A stretch of DNA of 64,000 nt from WLXB01 sp040221475 (GTDB lineage: Bacteria > Pseudomonadota > Alphaproteobacteria > Rhodospirillales > Rhodospirillaceae). A model generated the notes under the pieces. The model was not told the origin of the DNA and did not search any database. It was given only the letters and a program-made list of their open reading frames with translations. Location: the NCBI GenBank assembly GCA_040221475.1, contig JAVKEJ010000030.1, positions 1 through 64,000 on the forward strand. The letters are read 5' to 3'. This document shows positions 7,058 to 14,728 of this stretch, piece by piece (the first letter of the stretch is position 1; every line of letters starts with the position of its first letter). A program made the position numbers and the translations under genes.

Positions 7058-9469
7058 TTATTGTATTGGATTAGCGTTCTTCCCTGCGAGTTGTGGTTCC
7101 ACAATCTGTACCTTACTAAAATCCGGAAACTCTTGTTTTAGGTACTCCACCATCCACACTATGCTCCCCTCTTCGGGGAGAGGTCCAGCAAATCCCCTCC
7201 TGTATGCTACCAACAGGCAAATGTGTCTAAACGCCCTCGATGGACGTCTCTTTTCTATGATTCGGCGTATTAATTCGCAAACAGTTAAAACATATTGCGG
7301 CAGTCGCTCTGAAGCCAAAGTGAAGTTAGGTCTTTTGATTTCGCGGAAGTAAATTCTTTTGGCAACCTGGTCACACGCCTTCAAAGGATCTATCTCTGAC
7401 TTTTCGTCCGGCACCTGAAGAATCCCAAAAAGAAGGGTGACCGCACCTGTGAAAAATATATTCCTCACTTCATCGCATGGACGCTCTTTCGCAATTTCAC
7501 ACAATTCGAGAAAAAATTCAGATAATCCGCGCGACATATTTCCGTTTTCGTCTTTCTGAATTAAACAGGTCATCGCTGAGACGACTGCATCTGCTCTGAT
7601 CGCATATAGGTTGTCTAAAAAGCTCTTAGATTCTTCTTCCCAGAAATCAACGCCATTCTCTTCCGCGCCCTTCTTGAAGTTATCTGACACTTGTTTAGTA
7701 ACGCTCATTGATGTGGCTAGTATGAGCGCCAAGTCATTAAATGGTATGTCGGGTTTCGACACCGCGTAGTCGCGAATAGCGCAACACCATGCGAGCTGCC
7801 CAAAGAAGCCACTGCCCATGGGGTAAAAGCCTACGACCTTATGAACAGTGTCATTCGTTGGAAAATCTTGCCAAAGTCTGGAGACAAATGACAGAACGCT
7901 TTGTGTGTCCAATTCCCAAAGAATAGTTAAGAAGAGTTTGAAATCAGATTCTGATTGGTTAGAAAGATCAAAGCAGAAATCAATAAAGAAGACTTCACCC
8001 ACAATGTCAGGTTCAATGGCTCGGACCCTAATCCCATCAACGCCAGCGGGGTGTTCAGCAACCAGTTGATTAAGTTCTTCAATAAGAAAAGACGGCTTAT
8101 TCAACTTAGACGCTTTCAATTTGGAAATCGCTAACCCGGTTTGGCTAAGTGCTGACGCACTAGCAAGTAAGCCGGGTCCAACTCTAGTGCCTCCTGCATT
8201 CTTAGAAAACTCATGGAATTCTCTGGAAATTAGCTTTCTACAAATATCAGTGACATAAGACTCATCGTATTGGTCCAGATTTGCGGAGCTGCCAAGGTGC
8301 GCAGCTATAACAAGAAAGAGCGGCCGTTGATTTGAGGTTTTGTCAATTGCAGTAGCCTCAATCTTAGACGCGCTGGGAGCCTTATGTTGAGCATCCAAGT
8401 ACGCATCGAAAAAAATCTGTCTCTGTATATCTACTGGAGGATTCTTGAGATGGAGAAACGGTACGTTGACAGAACGGGAGCTTTCTACAAATGGTAGCTT
8501 TCGCCCCCCTTCGAAAAAAATATCTGACCACGCGGTAAGCACTTGCCTTTCAATCAACAGTATCCGGATTTTGTATGGAAACTGGTTCTGCTTTTGCCCA
8601 ATAATATATATAAAATCCCGTACTTCTGCAGCTCGGCTAGCAGCGTAATCAACCATAATCAGGGTATTGGCCATTGGTTCAAAGCTTGACCAGTCATAGG
8701 AAGTATCGTTTAGTAGGAAGCCTGCTTTCCAAACTCCTCCAACACGTAGCGCCAACTCTTGTGCAAGGTGACTCTTACCCGAGCCACCAGGACCTAGCAG
8801 AATAGTCCAAGATAGATTTGTATCCTCTTCCAGCCATTCTTTAAGCGTCGAAAGCTCCAATTCTCGCCCTCGGAATCTTGCAGCACGAGATCTATATAGG
8901 ATTGACCAAGGCCCTTTGGAGGGACCGATTGGCAACGTTAGTGGGGGCTGTGGTTTCGATATTGATTCCAGCGAACGAAGGACCTCGTCGCTGCTCTCAA
9001 GTAGCTTTGCGAAGGACTGCCACGTTATTAGTTCGGAGTTAGTTGCAAGTCCTTTTTCAATTCCTTGTGAGAGATTCAACTCACCTGAGAGAATTTTGGA
9101 ACGCAACTTCTCTTTCGCTGCTTTGTCACGAAGTCGCTCAATGTGGGATGATATTTTCTCTAATACTGGCCCTAAAACCGCGCTTCCAGATACGCGCCCA
9201 AGCAACTTGGCTTTGAGAGAATTTAGTCCAGATGAACCAAGTGACTTAACTCCTGCGACCGCAACCTCAAGAATGAAGCGAAGTATAAGTCTTATGGCAG
9301 CCTTAGGTACTGCTGTCCCCAGCTCTTCGGAGATTTCCTGAGTTAACGCTTCGACAACTCGACTATCTACCAAAAGATCTAGCAACCCATGAGATTCAAT
9401 ATCTTCCGCAATTTGATCGATGGTTTGACTTTTTTTTGGCATACCCGTCCTGGCGTATTTTGAAAGCAT
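7058..9469 (-). CDS. STAND-type P-loop NTPase, candidate defence sensor
   Basis: 803 residues. Residues 1-170 are helical with amphipathic segments. An RFRGRELEL entry motif (about 198-206) precedes Walker A GPGGSGKS (226-233) and a Walker B LIMVDYA (270-276), the layout of STAND ATPases. The C-terminal 450 residues are helical without an obvious repeat. ATGs at 9469 and 9442 both have ribosome sites; the first is listed. STAND proteins commonly act as ligand-triggered oligomeric switches in defence, and an integrated island fits that role, but no effector domain is visible. The gene is convergent with the protease gene, so a joint system is possible but unproven. Confidence 0.65.
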   Translation of the reverse strand: MLSKYARTGMPKKSQTIDQIAEDIESHGLLDLLVDSRVVEALTQEISEELGTAVPKAAIRLILRFILEVAVAGVKSLGSSGLNSLKAKLLGRVSGSAVLGPVLEKISSHIERLRDKAAKEKLRSKILSGELNLSQGIEKGLATNSELITWQSFAKLLESSDEVLRSLESISKPQPPLTLPIGPSKGPWSILYRSRAARFRGRELELSTLKEWLEEDTNLSWTILLGPGGSGKSHLAQELALRVGGVWKAGFLLNDTSYDWSSFEPMANTLIMVDYAASRAAEVRDFIYIIGQKQNQFPYKIRILLIERQVLTAWSDIFFEGGRKLPFVESSRSVNVPFLHLKNPPVDIQRQIFFDAYLDAQHKAPSASKIEATAIDKTSNQRPLFLVIAAHLGSSANLDQYDESYVTDICRKLISREFHEFSKNAGGTRVGPGLLASASALSQTGLAISKLKASKLNKPSFLIEELNQLVAEHPAGVDGIRVRAIEPDIVGEVFFIDFCFDLSNQSESDFKLFLTILWELDTQSVLSFVSRLWQDFPTNDTVHKVVGFYPMGSGFFGQLAWCCAIRDYAVSKPDIPFNDLALILATSMSVTKQVSDNFKKGAEENGVDFWEEESKSFLDNLYAIRADAVVSAMTCLIQKDENGNMSRGLSEFFLELCEIAKERPCDEVRNIFFTGAVTLLFGILQVPDEKSEIDPLKACDQVAKRIYFREIKRPNFTLASERLPQYVLTVCELIRRIIEKRRPSRAFRHICLLVAYRRGFAGPLPEEGSIVWMVEYLKQEFPDFSKVQIVEPQLAGKNANPIQ

Positions 9470-9670
9470 GAACCCTTACAGTTATGGCATCGCAAGCTGC
9501 CAGCCCAATGGTATTGCTGGACACCCATCAATTAGAACTTCAAGCCTAATATAAGTCACTTTCAATTTTAGATAGCGTTTCTAAATATATACTTACTTAT
9601 GAATTCTGAGCTTGGAATCTAATTGCGTCTGGCGAACAGTTTTTAATGGTGCCCGATATAAAACTGCCAA

Positions 9671-9688
9671 TGGCGTCCCCGTGATGGG
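9671..9688. repeat. Possible left end of the compact element (att-like)
   Basis: TGGCGTCCCC equals the first ten bases of the tRNA-Glu end at 13722. The next bases, GTGATGGG, resemble the degenerate copy at 3605 more than the tRNA. If this site recombined with the tRNA end, the recombinase frame would close after WRPRDG with an in-frame stop. Confidence 0.4.
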
Positions 9689-9755
9689 TAACACGGGGGG
9701 CTCAAAATACATCTCCCCTGCTCGCCCCTCACTTAGACCTATCTGAAACCGAACA

Positions 9756-9781
9756 AGCCCCGGACACTAACGGGGCTTTTC
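9756..9781 (+). terminator. Rho-independent terminator
   Basis: AGCCCCG (9756-9762) and CGGGGCT (9771-9777) form a 7-bp stem with an 8-base loop followed by a short T-run. It sits just inside the putative left end of the compact element. There it could insulate the element from transcription reading in across the border, since no gene ends immediately before it on this strand. Confidence 0.55.
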
Positions 9782-9808
9782 CACCGAAAAAGCTCTTGGT
9801 AGCCCCAA

Positions 9809-9894
9809 GGCACGGGCTTAGCGCAGCGGGTCAAGGCTGGCGCAGCCATGGCCGCAGGCCACTTGGCCTTGACGCGCTAGCGCGGCCACGTGCC
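9809..9894. other. Long imperfect inverted repeat, candidate replication or transfer origin
   Basis: This 86-base GC-rich segment folds on itself. GGCACG (9809) pairs with CGTGCC (9889-9894), GTCAAGGC (9830-9837) pairs with GCCTTGAC (9866-9873), and a CCATGG palindrome sits near the centre. It is flanked by AT-rich DNA, is noncoding by appearance and lies upstream of the regulator and Rep genes. Rep_trans-type proteins nick hairpin origins, so this may be the origin or oriT of the element. That role is inferred. Confidence 0.4.
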
Positions 9895-9993
9895 ACTAAA
9901 AAACCTCTCTCACCATCTTTACGTTACGTACGAAAGAATGAGCCAAGAACTAAGACATTGGCAGAAACACGGTCTTTTTGAAGAAACATGGAA

Positions 9994-10042
9994 TGGGACA
10001 TGAGATAATTTATAATTTTGACATGAATTATTCTATGTCCCA
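9994..10042. promoter_or_regulatory. Palindromic operator overlapping a promoter
   Basis: The arms TGGGACAT (9994-10001) and ATGTCCCA (10035-10042), with inner ATAAT/ATTAT matches, form a near-perfect 49-base palindrome. Inside it lie a perfect TATAAT (10011-10016) and a TTGACA (10018-10023). It ends 33 bases before the regulator's ATG. The layout suggests that a dimeric regulator, most simply the MerR-like product itself, binds here to control the operon. Confidence 0.45.
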
Positions 10043-10075
10043 TAAAGGGGCCTCGTTACGTTTAAGGGGGCGCTC

Positions 10076-10621
10076 ATGCAAACGGTCGGTAATCGTATTC
10101 AACTTTCCGCTAAAGATGTGGCCATGGTCATTATGTACCCTGGCCAACCTGACGGGCTTGCTAGAGCCATGAGACAAGTCCGGCACTGGACCCAGTGCGA
10201 CCTTCTCCAAACGGTCAATGATAAACATACGGGCCGTGGCCGCTCACGTATGTACGACGAAGAATCAAGCATTCTCCTTGCCGCTATGCTTATGGAATTG
10301 TCCCGGTTCGGCGTCACTGTCGATAAGATGAAATACCTGGCCGACTGGTTTTACGAGGATTGGGAAGCTGACTCTGAAGGAGTCTTTTTTGGGGCTGCGA
10401 CAGGCGAATGGACTGGTTACATCCTCATAGATTGGAATATTGACCCTCAAACCGGAGATTTTGGTGAGCCCGCTCTCAGCGTATTCAGTGACGAGGAATA
10501 CCACGACTACGATGAGACTGTTCGAAGGTTGCCGATTTCGAGCAGCGCAACGATCCTAAACCTCAATCTAATTCATGACCGACTGCACTGGGATTACCTC
10601 AGCCGAGCAGAGGCCGAGTAG
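10076..10621 (+). CDS. MerR-like DNA-binding regulator of the element
   Basis: 181 residues with a strong AAGGGGG ribosome site. Residues about 28-95 look like a MerR-type winged helix: a helix, then RSRMYDEESSILLAAMLM and a following helix containing KMKYLADWF. The C-terminal half is acidic with no known domain and no metal-binding cysteine cluster. It is the first gene of the operon and sits directly behind a palindromic promoter region, so it probably regulates the element's own genes; an excisionase-like role is an alternative. Its stop abuts the next start codon. Confidence 0.55.
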   Translation: MQTVGNRIQLSAKDVAMVIMYPGQPDGLARAMRQVRHWTQCDLLQTVNDKHTGRGRSRMYDEESSILLAAMLMELSRFGVTVDKMKYLADWFYEDWEADSEGVFFGAATGEWTGYILIDWNIDPQTGDFGEPALSVFSDEEYHDYDETVRRLPISSSATILNLNLIHDRLHWDYLSRAEAE

Positions 10622-11731
10622 TTGAGCTCTCCACTGAATCAGGCGCAAACGGACTGCGCTTCCGCATCAACACCCCGCCTCTTATTAACGGGGATAGACA
10701 GCTTGTACGTGGGTTATTACGTCGATTTCGGAGATGGGCTGTCCCTTCCCGAACTGATCGAAATTAAGGAGACACTGCGCCAAGAACGCACTGATTTGCG
10801 TGAAATCACTTTAGGTACGGAAACCTTTGGGCTCCTCCCCTACGGAACATTTCCCTACACCCTCACGCTGACGAACAAGATCATGGACATAAAAATTGCG
10901 CGCTCCATGCAACCGAACTGTTATGTCCAATTTTCTAGTGAAGGACTCTGGCGTTATGGAGAAGACGGCATCACGGGACGGTTCAGGACATGGCTGAACT
11001 CCATTGGCGCGACACTGTTGCGCCCCGAAAGCGTATCTCGCGTCGATTTTGCCTTCGATTTTGATTTGCCTGTCGTGGACTTCGGTCCGGGTGATTTCGT
11101 CACGCGCGCAGACAAAGATGCCCAATGGCGCGAACATGGCCGCCTGCAAACGCTTCAGTTTGGTACAGGTGATTGCGTGTTGCGCGTATACGATAAAATC
11201 GCAGAAATCGAACAAGCCAGCCGCAAGGCATGGTTTTTCAAACTTTGGGGTCAGGACCAAGATGTTTGGCGTGTCGAATTTCAACTTCGCGGCGCACGCC
11301 TAAAAACAGCTGGCATACGCACGATTGCAGACCTGGATGAATTTAGCGGCGATCTTCTTCGAGAACTCTCAAACAAATTTGCACGTCTTTGCATTCCATC
11401 TCAGGACCAAAACCGAGCACGGTGGCCATTACATCCCCTTTGGGAATCCTTGCAGCTTGGTATTTCTCAACTCAAGCAACATGGCTTGGTCTCGGATATT
11501 GCCACAAAGAACTGTCTTTCATTGCGATTGCATGATCAAGGCAAGATGGTGCTCGGTCACTTAAAAGGCATTGCAACCATTCTACAAGAGCTCAAAGAGC
11601 GCGAAGAATCCTACTCACTCAAAGAATTACTGGAGGAACTGCCGTCCATTCTCGCATCACACCATCACGAAACTGAGTGGACACTTGGTGTCCAGGAACG
11701 TCTTCAAAAACTGAGGTTAGGCCGATGGTAG
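10622..11731 (+). CDS. Replication initiation / MobT-like protein (Rep_trans family)
   Basis: 369 residues from a TTG directly after the preceding stop, implying coupled translation. The region around residues 130-270 matches the replication-initiation-factor pattern: RVDFAFDFD, then LQFGTGDCVLRVYDKIAEIE and an EFQLRGARLK segment. R-x-Y-D-K is typical of Rep_trans/MobT nickases, which cut one strand at an origin through a tyrosine. It would start rolling-circle replication or mobilisation of the excised element. I cannot tell plasmid-type Rep from relaxase-type MobT without a search. Confidence 0.65.
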   Translation: MSSPLNQAQTDCASASTPRLLLTGIDSLYVGYYVDFGDGLSLPELIEIKETLRQERTDLREITLGTETFGLLPYGTFPYTLTLTNKIMDIKIARSMQPNCYVQFSSEGLWRYGEDGITGRFRTWLNSIGATLLRPESVSRVDFAFDFDLPVVDFGPGDFVTRADKDAQWREHGRLQTLQFGTGDCVLRVYDKIAEIEQASRKAWFFKLWGQDQDVWRVEFQLRGARLKTAGIRTIADLDEFSGDLLRELSNKFARLCIPSQDQNRARWPLHPLWESLQLGISQLKQHGLVSDIATKNCLSLRLHDQGKMVLGHLKGIATILQELKEREESYSLKELLEELPSILASHHHETEWTLGVQERLQKLRLGRW

Positions 11732-11916
11732 ATATATCAGACGTGGCAGAAATAGAGGGGTTTGTGAACAAAAGGCTGAATACGGTTCTTTTGGTCGCCC
11801 AGAGTTCGCTACCGGATTCACAATTCATAGCCTTTCGCAAAATGACGCTAGATCAATTCGGACGGAACGGATTGATCAAGGATTTGCGTCAACTAGCGAA
11901 CGACAACGAGCCATAA
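11725..11916 (+). CDS. Small hypothetical protein of the compact element
   Basis: 63 residues from an ATG at 11725 that overlaps the preceding stop (ATGGTAG), with a GAGG ribosome site. An in-frame GTG at 11677 is less likely. The protein is helical and of mixed charge, with no motif I recognise. Tight coupling to the Rep-type gene suggests a role in copy control, mobilisation or excision, but nothing in the sequence proves it. Confidence 0.5.
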   Translation: MVDISDVAEIEGFVNKRLNTVLLVAQSSLPDSQFIAFRKMTLDQFGRNGLIKDLRQLANDNEP

Positions 11917-11978
11917 GGCTCCGGAATGGAACGGATAAGGGCCGGAATAGACTATGCACGAAAGGAGGTGCGCCATGA

Positions 11979-12110
11979 GTGGCAGACAAGCAAAACGAGG
12001 CGAAGACAGACTTCGAACTTCCGGTCATACCGGGTGAAGCGGAGTTACTATCAACAATCTTTGAAGACGTGATGAAACACGTCATTCAAACTGCTGATCT
12101 AGACGAATAA
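11979..12110 (+). CDS. Very small acidic protein (43 residues)
   Basis: A GTG at 11979 lies 10 bases after AAGGAGG, the best ribosome site in the island, and opens a 43-residue frame ending TAA 15 bases before the recombinase ATG. The product is acidic (ADLDE end) and probably helical. The competing ATG at 11975 yields only 20 residues in another frame. Gene spacing in the operon favours the GTG frame. A recombination directionality factor or regulator is a plausible but unproven role. Confidence 0.45.
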   Translation: MADKQNEAKTDFELPVIPGEAELLSTIFEDVMKHVIQTADLDE

Positions 12111-12125
12111 TCAAAGGGTAAAGAC

Positions 12126-13778
12126 ATGGTCAAACAGGTGGCGATTTACCTCCGGGTTTCAACAGTACGGCAAGCCGAAGGCGACTTATCCATTCCGGAC
12201 CAACGCAGGCAGTTGGAAGACTACTTCAAGGCTAAAGAATGGAAGATTGTAGCCGAATACGTTGAACCGGGGGCAAGCGCCACCGATGACCGCCGCCCTG
12301 AATTCCAACGGATGATTGATCAAGCAACACAAAAGCACCCGCCGTTCACTATTGTGCTTGTTCATAGTTATTCCCGGTTCTTTCGGGATGCAATTCAATC
12401 TGGGCTCTATCAACGCAAGTTGGAAAAGAACGGTGTGTCGGTTGTTTCCATCACTCAAGACTTTGGTGACGGCGCAAACGGTGAGTTACTTAAAACCATA
12501 GTTGGAGCCGTTGACCAGCATCAAAGTGCGGAGAATGCCAAACATACATTGCGCGGTATGCAAGAAAATGCCCGCCAGGGTTTCTGGAATGGATCGCCGC
12601 CGCCTTTCGGCTACCAGATTGTAGATGCTGAAAAGCGCGGAGACAAAACTAAGCGCAAGTTAGAAATTAAAGAGTCCGAGGCAAAAATCGTTCGCCTCAT
12701 TTACGAAAAGTATTCAGGCTCAAAATCTGGTCAGCCGATAGGTGTTAAAGCAACAACAACTTGGCTGAATGAACAGGGATACAGAACCCGCCGAGGACGG
12801 CCATTCTCAGTAGGCTCTGTCCACCGTATTCTAACATCAGAAACATACGCTGGAACCTATTGGTTCAATAAAACAGACTCAAAGACAGGCCAAGACAAGC
12901 CGCGCAACGAATGGGTTGCTATGGCCAGCCCTGTTATAATCCCGAAAGACAAATTCGATTCTATCCAAGCTCAATTGTCATCGCGCCAGCCAAAGAAAGT
13001 CGCTCCAAGGTTACTGAGCAGTCCTAACCTCCTCACTGGCATTGCTAAATGCTCCAAATGCAGTAGCCCAATGATGCTGCGCACTGGTACGGGTAAAATG
13101 GGACAGATTTATCGGTATTACACCTGCTCTGGACATGCCTTAAAGGGCAAGACCACCTGCACAGGCCAAAGCATTCGCATGGATCAACTTGATACCGTGG
13201 TGATTGAACAGTTGTCAGAGCGTGTATTCACACCTGCTCATGTAACTGGCTTATTGAAAGAAATGCAAAATACCGAGAAGCAATCCGCCAAGGATTCAGC
13301 AGAGCGGGTTACACGGCTACAGAAAGAAATAGAAGAAACCAGCAGGAAAGTTGACCGAATTTATCTAGCCATAGAGAACGGGGTTGAACTTGATGAAACC
13401 CTGAAAGAACGGCTTAGTGGGCATAAAGCTCGCAAAGAAAATCTGGTACGCGACATAGCCCACGTTAGAAACCCGTCAGGTATTCCCAAGCAGTTTATGA
13501 AGCCCAAACACGTCAATGCATTCTGTGACGGCTTTAAGAAATCCGTTCAGAACGCTGCTAAAGACGTTCAGAAAGGTCTATTAGGAATGTTTGTGGACGA
13601 TGTCATCGTAAACAAGGAAAATGGCGAAATCACAATTGCGGGGCAGAACAATGCCGTTCTAGCCGCGCTCACGGCCAAAGATGGAGTGACCCCCAACGGG
13701 GTTCGTAGTTCTGTTCGAGAGTGGCGTCCCCTAGGGGATTCGAACCCCTGTCGCCGCCGTGAAAGGGCGGTGTCCTAG
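12126..13778 (+). CDS. Large serine recombinase (site-specific integrase)
   Basis: 550 residues. The N-terminal resolvase domain (1-150) has the nucleophile Ser12 in YLRVSTVRQ and the QRRQLEDYF helix. A recombinase domain (about 165-275, GSPPPFGYQ onward) and a zinc-ribbon CSKC...C...C (about 305-345) follow, then a coiled coil. It most likely integrates and excises the element. The last 18 codons, from 13722, are the antisense of tRNA-Glu, so the C-terminus (WRPLGDSNPC...) is borrowed from the target and would change on excision. Serine integrases using tRNA genes are less common than tyrosine ones. A ribosome site AAAGGG precedes the ATG. Confidence 0.85.
   Translation: MVKQVAIYLRVSTVRQAEGDLSIPDQRRQLEDYFKAKEWKIVAEYVEPGASATDDRRPEFQRMIDQATQKHPPFTIVLVHSYSRFFRDAIQSGLYQRKLEKNGVSVVSITQDFGDGANGELLKTIVGAVDQHQSAENAKHTLRGMQENARQGFWNGSPPPFGYQIVDAEKRGDKTKRKLEIKESEAKIVRLIYEKYSGSKSGQPIGVKATTTWLNEQGYRTRRGRPFSVGSVHRILTSETYAGTYWFNKTDSKTGQDKPRNEWVAMASPVIIPKDKFDSIQAQLSSRQPKKVAPRLLSSPNLLTGIAKCSKCSSPMMLRTGTGKMGQIYRYYTCSGHALKGKTTCTGQSIRMDQLDTVVIEQLSERVFTPAHVTGLLKEMQNTEKQSAKDSAERVTRLQKEIEETSRKVDRIYLAIENGVELDETLKERLSGHKARKENLVRDIAHVRNPSGIPKQFMKPKHVNAFCDGFKKSVQNAAKDVQKGLLGMFVDDVIVNKENGEITIAGQNNAVLAALTAKDGVTPNGVRSSVREWRPLGDSNPCRRRERAVS
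13721..13739. repeat. Right attachment-site repeat inside tRNA-Glu
   Basis: The 19 bases are identical to 115-133. They form the 3' end of the intact tRNA-Glu, which each insertion to the left would have regenerated. Confidence 0.65.
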
Positions 13779-13797
13779 GCCTCTAGACGAAGGGGAC
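13722..13797 (-). tRNA. tRNA-Glu (anticodon TTC)
   Basis: A 76-base cloverleaf with encoded CCA. The acceptor GTCCCCT pairs with AGGGGAC, the discriminator is G, the anticodon loop is CTTTCAC between CCGCC and GGCGG (anticodon at 13761-13763), and the T-loop is TTCGAAT. It is the attachment target of the island, and its antisense encodes the end of the recombinase. Confidence 0.95.
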
Positions 13798-14055
13798 CCA
13801 GATAAGAAGCGCGTTTCTAACGACTCCTGAGCGTTCGTGCAAGTCTAGAAATACGAGAAATGCGGGGTAAAGCGTATCTCTGAAATAGGGCCCTTCTTGA
13901 AGACCCGCCTTTGAAAGCCCAATCTCTCGTGCCAATCCATTGCAAGGGTCGTCGCCAGTGGGTAAAACCCTTTTGGCCTGCGGATACTCATGCGTATAGC
14001 TGCTGTGGGCTGCCTTGAGTTCTTGTTTTCGTTAGAGCGCAGAAAATGATGGTTA

Positions 14056-14640
14056 GTGCAGACAATGGTTAGTCCAACAGCGGTTAGTCCAACAGCCCAT
14101 CGGCAAAGCGGATTCGCCGGCAAAATCCGTGATGCGAATCCTGATGACTTCAAAGATATCGCGGCACTTTATGGCTATTACGTAGAAACCAGCGCAGCGA
14201 CCTTTGAGTTTGTGGCTCCCGATTATGCCGAAATGCTCAAACGCTATAAGGACTTAGCTAAACAAAACCTTCCCTATCTGGTCGCCGAACTCGATGGCAA
14301 AGTTGTTGGTTACGCCTATGCTGGCCGTTACAGAACCAGACCCGGATATCGATATACGGTTGAGGACTCCGTCTACGTGGATAAGGACTTCCTTGGACGT
14401 GGTATCGGGCGGCTTTTGCTGTCCGCCCTTATTGAACGCGCGACGAAACTTGGCTACCGGCAAATGATCTCTGTCATTGGAGACTCCGCAAACTCAGCAT
14501 CAATTGCTCTGCACAGCCAACTGGGTTTTAAAGTCATTGGTGCCCTTCCCTCAACTGGCCGCAAATTTGAGCGTTGGATTGACAGTGTACTCATGCAGTT
14601 GGCCTTGGGCGATGGCAACACCACCCCACCCCTAAACTGA
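14056..14640 (+). CDS. GNAT N-acetyltransferase, phosphinothricin acetyltransferase-like
   Basis: Up to 194 residues; the conserved domain begins at about residue 23 (IRDANPDDF). The pattern resembles Pat/Bar-type enzymes: YYVETSAATFEF, LVAELDGKVVGYAYA, EDSVYVDKDFLGRGIGRLLL (acetyl-CoA binding) and a late S-x-x-LH-x-QLGF. It would acetylate a small amine using acetyl-CoA in the cytoplasm; the true substrate is often methionine derivatives or unknown. The start is uncertain (GTG 14056 or ATG 14065). The first codons include a 15-base sequence duplicated in tandem (VSPTA twice), with a partial third copy just before. Confidence 0.75.
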   Translation: MQTMVSPTAVSPTAHRQSGFAGKIRDANPDDFKDIAALYGYYVETSAATFEFVAPDYAEMLKRYKDLAKQNLPYLVAELDGKVVGYAYAGRYRTRPGYRYTVEDSVYVDKDFLGRGIGRLLLSALIERATKLGYRQMISVIGDSANSASIALHSQLGFKVIGALPSTGRKFERWIDSVLMQLALGDGNTTPPLN

Positions 14641-14676
14641 TTTTCACAACGATCTTTACGCCTATACCCATAAGCG

Positions 14677-14701
14677 AAAGGCCCGCTTATAGCGGGCCTT
14701 T
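14677..14701. terminator. Bidirectional terminator
   Basis: An 11-bp stem (AAAGGCCCGCT and AGCGGGCCTTT) with a 3-base loop sits between the converging acetyltransferase and HdeA-like genes. It can serve both strands. Confidence 0.8.
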
Positions 14702-14728
14702 GCAACGTTATTATTGCTGATGGGCTAC

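Larger units (their letters stand above)
115..13739. mobile_element. Composite integrated island at tRNA-Glu
   Basis: The island is bounded by a 19-base perfect direct repeat (115-133 and 13721-13739). The right copy is the 3' end of the tRNA-Glu gene, the usual target of site-specific integration. Two further degenerate copies lie at 3605 and 9671. Inside are an integrase stump, a serine recombinase, a Rep-type protein and cargo genes, with no recognisable housekeeping gene. Parts of the interior, especially 3.6-9.6 kb, are visibly more AT-rich than the flank right of 14 kb. Recombinase genes read rightwards toward the repeat at their right end, as expected for successive insertions at one tRNA. 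Exact element borders are inferred. Confidence 0.7.
9671..13739. mobile_element. Compact integrative element with Rep-type protein and serine recombinase
   Basis: The segment runs from a 10-base copy of the tRNA-Glu 3' end at 9671 to the tRNA itself. It encodes, all on the plus strand, a MerR-like regulator, a Rep_trans/MobT-like protein, two very small proteins and a serine recombinase, with mostly overlapping or short-spaced genes. A noncoding lead-in of about 400 bases holds a terminator, a long inverted-repeat structure and a palindromic operator. This is the minimal kit of a mobilizable or satellite element. The left border is the weakest point, resting on only ten matching bases. Confidence 0.5.

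Noticed and set aside
9796..9981. A 61-residue frame through the structured segment
   Set aside because: It overlaps the inverted repeat, has no ribosome site, and its composition does not resemble coding DNA nearby.
10099..10317. Minus-strand frames in the MerR-like gene
   Set aside because: Shadows of the plus-strand gene, which has a strong ribosome site and domain evidence.
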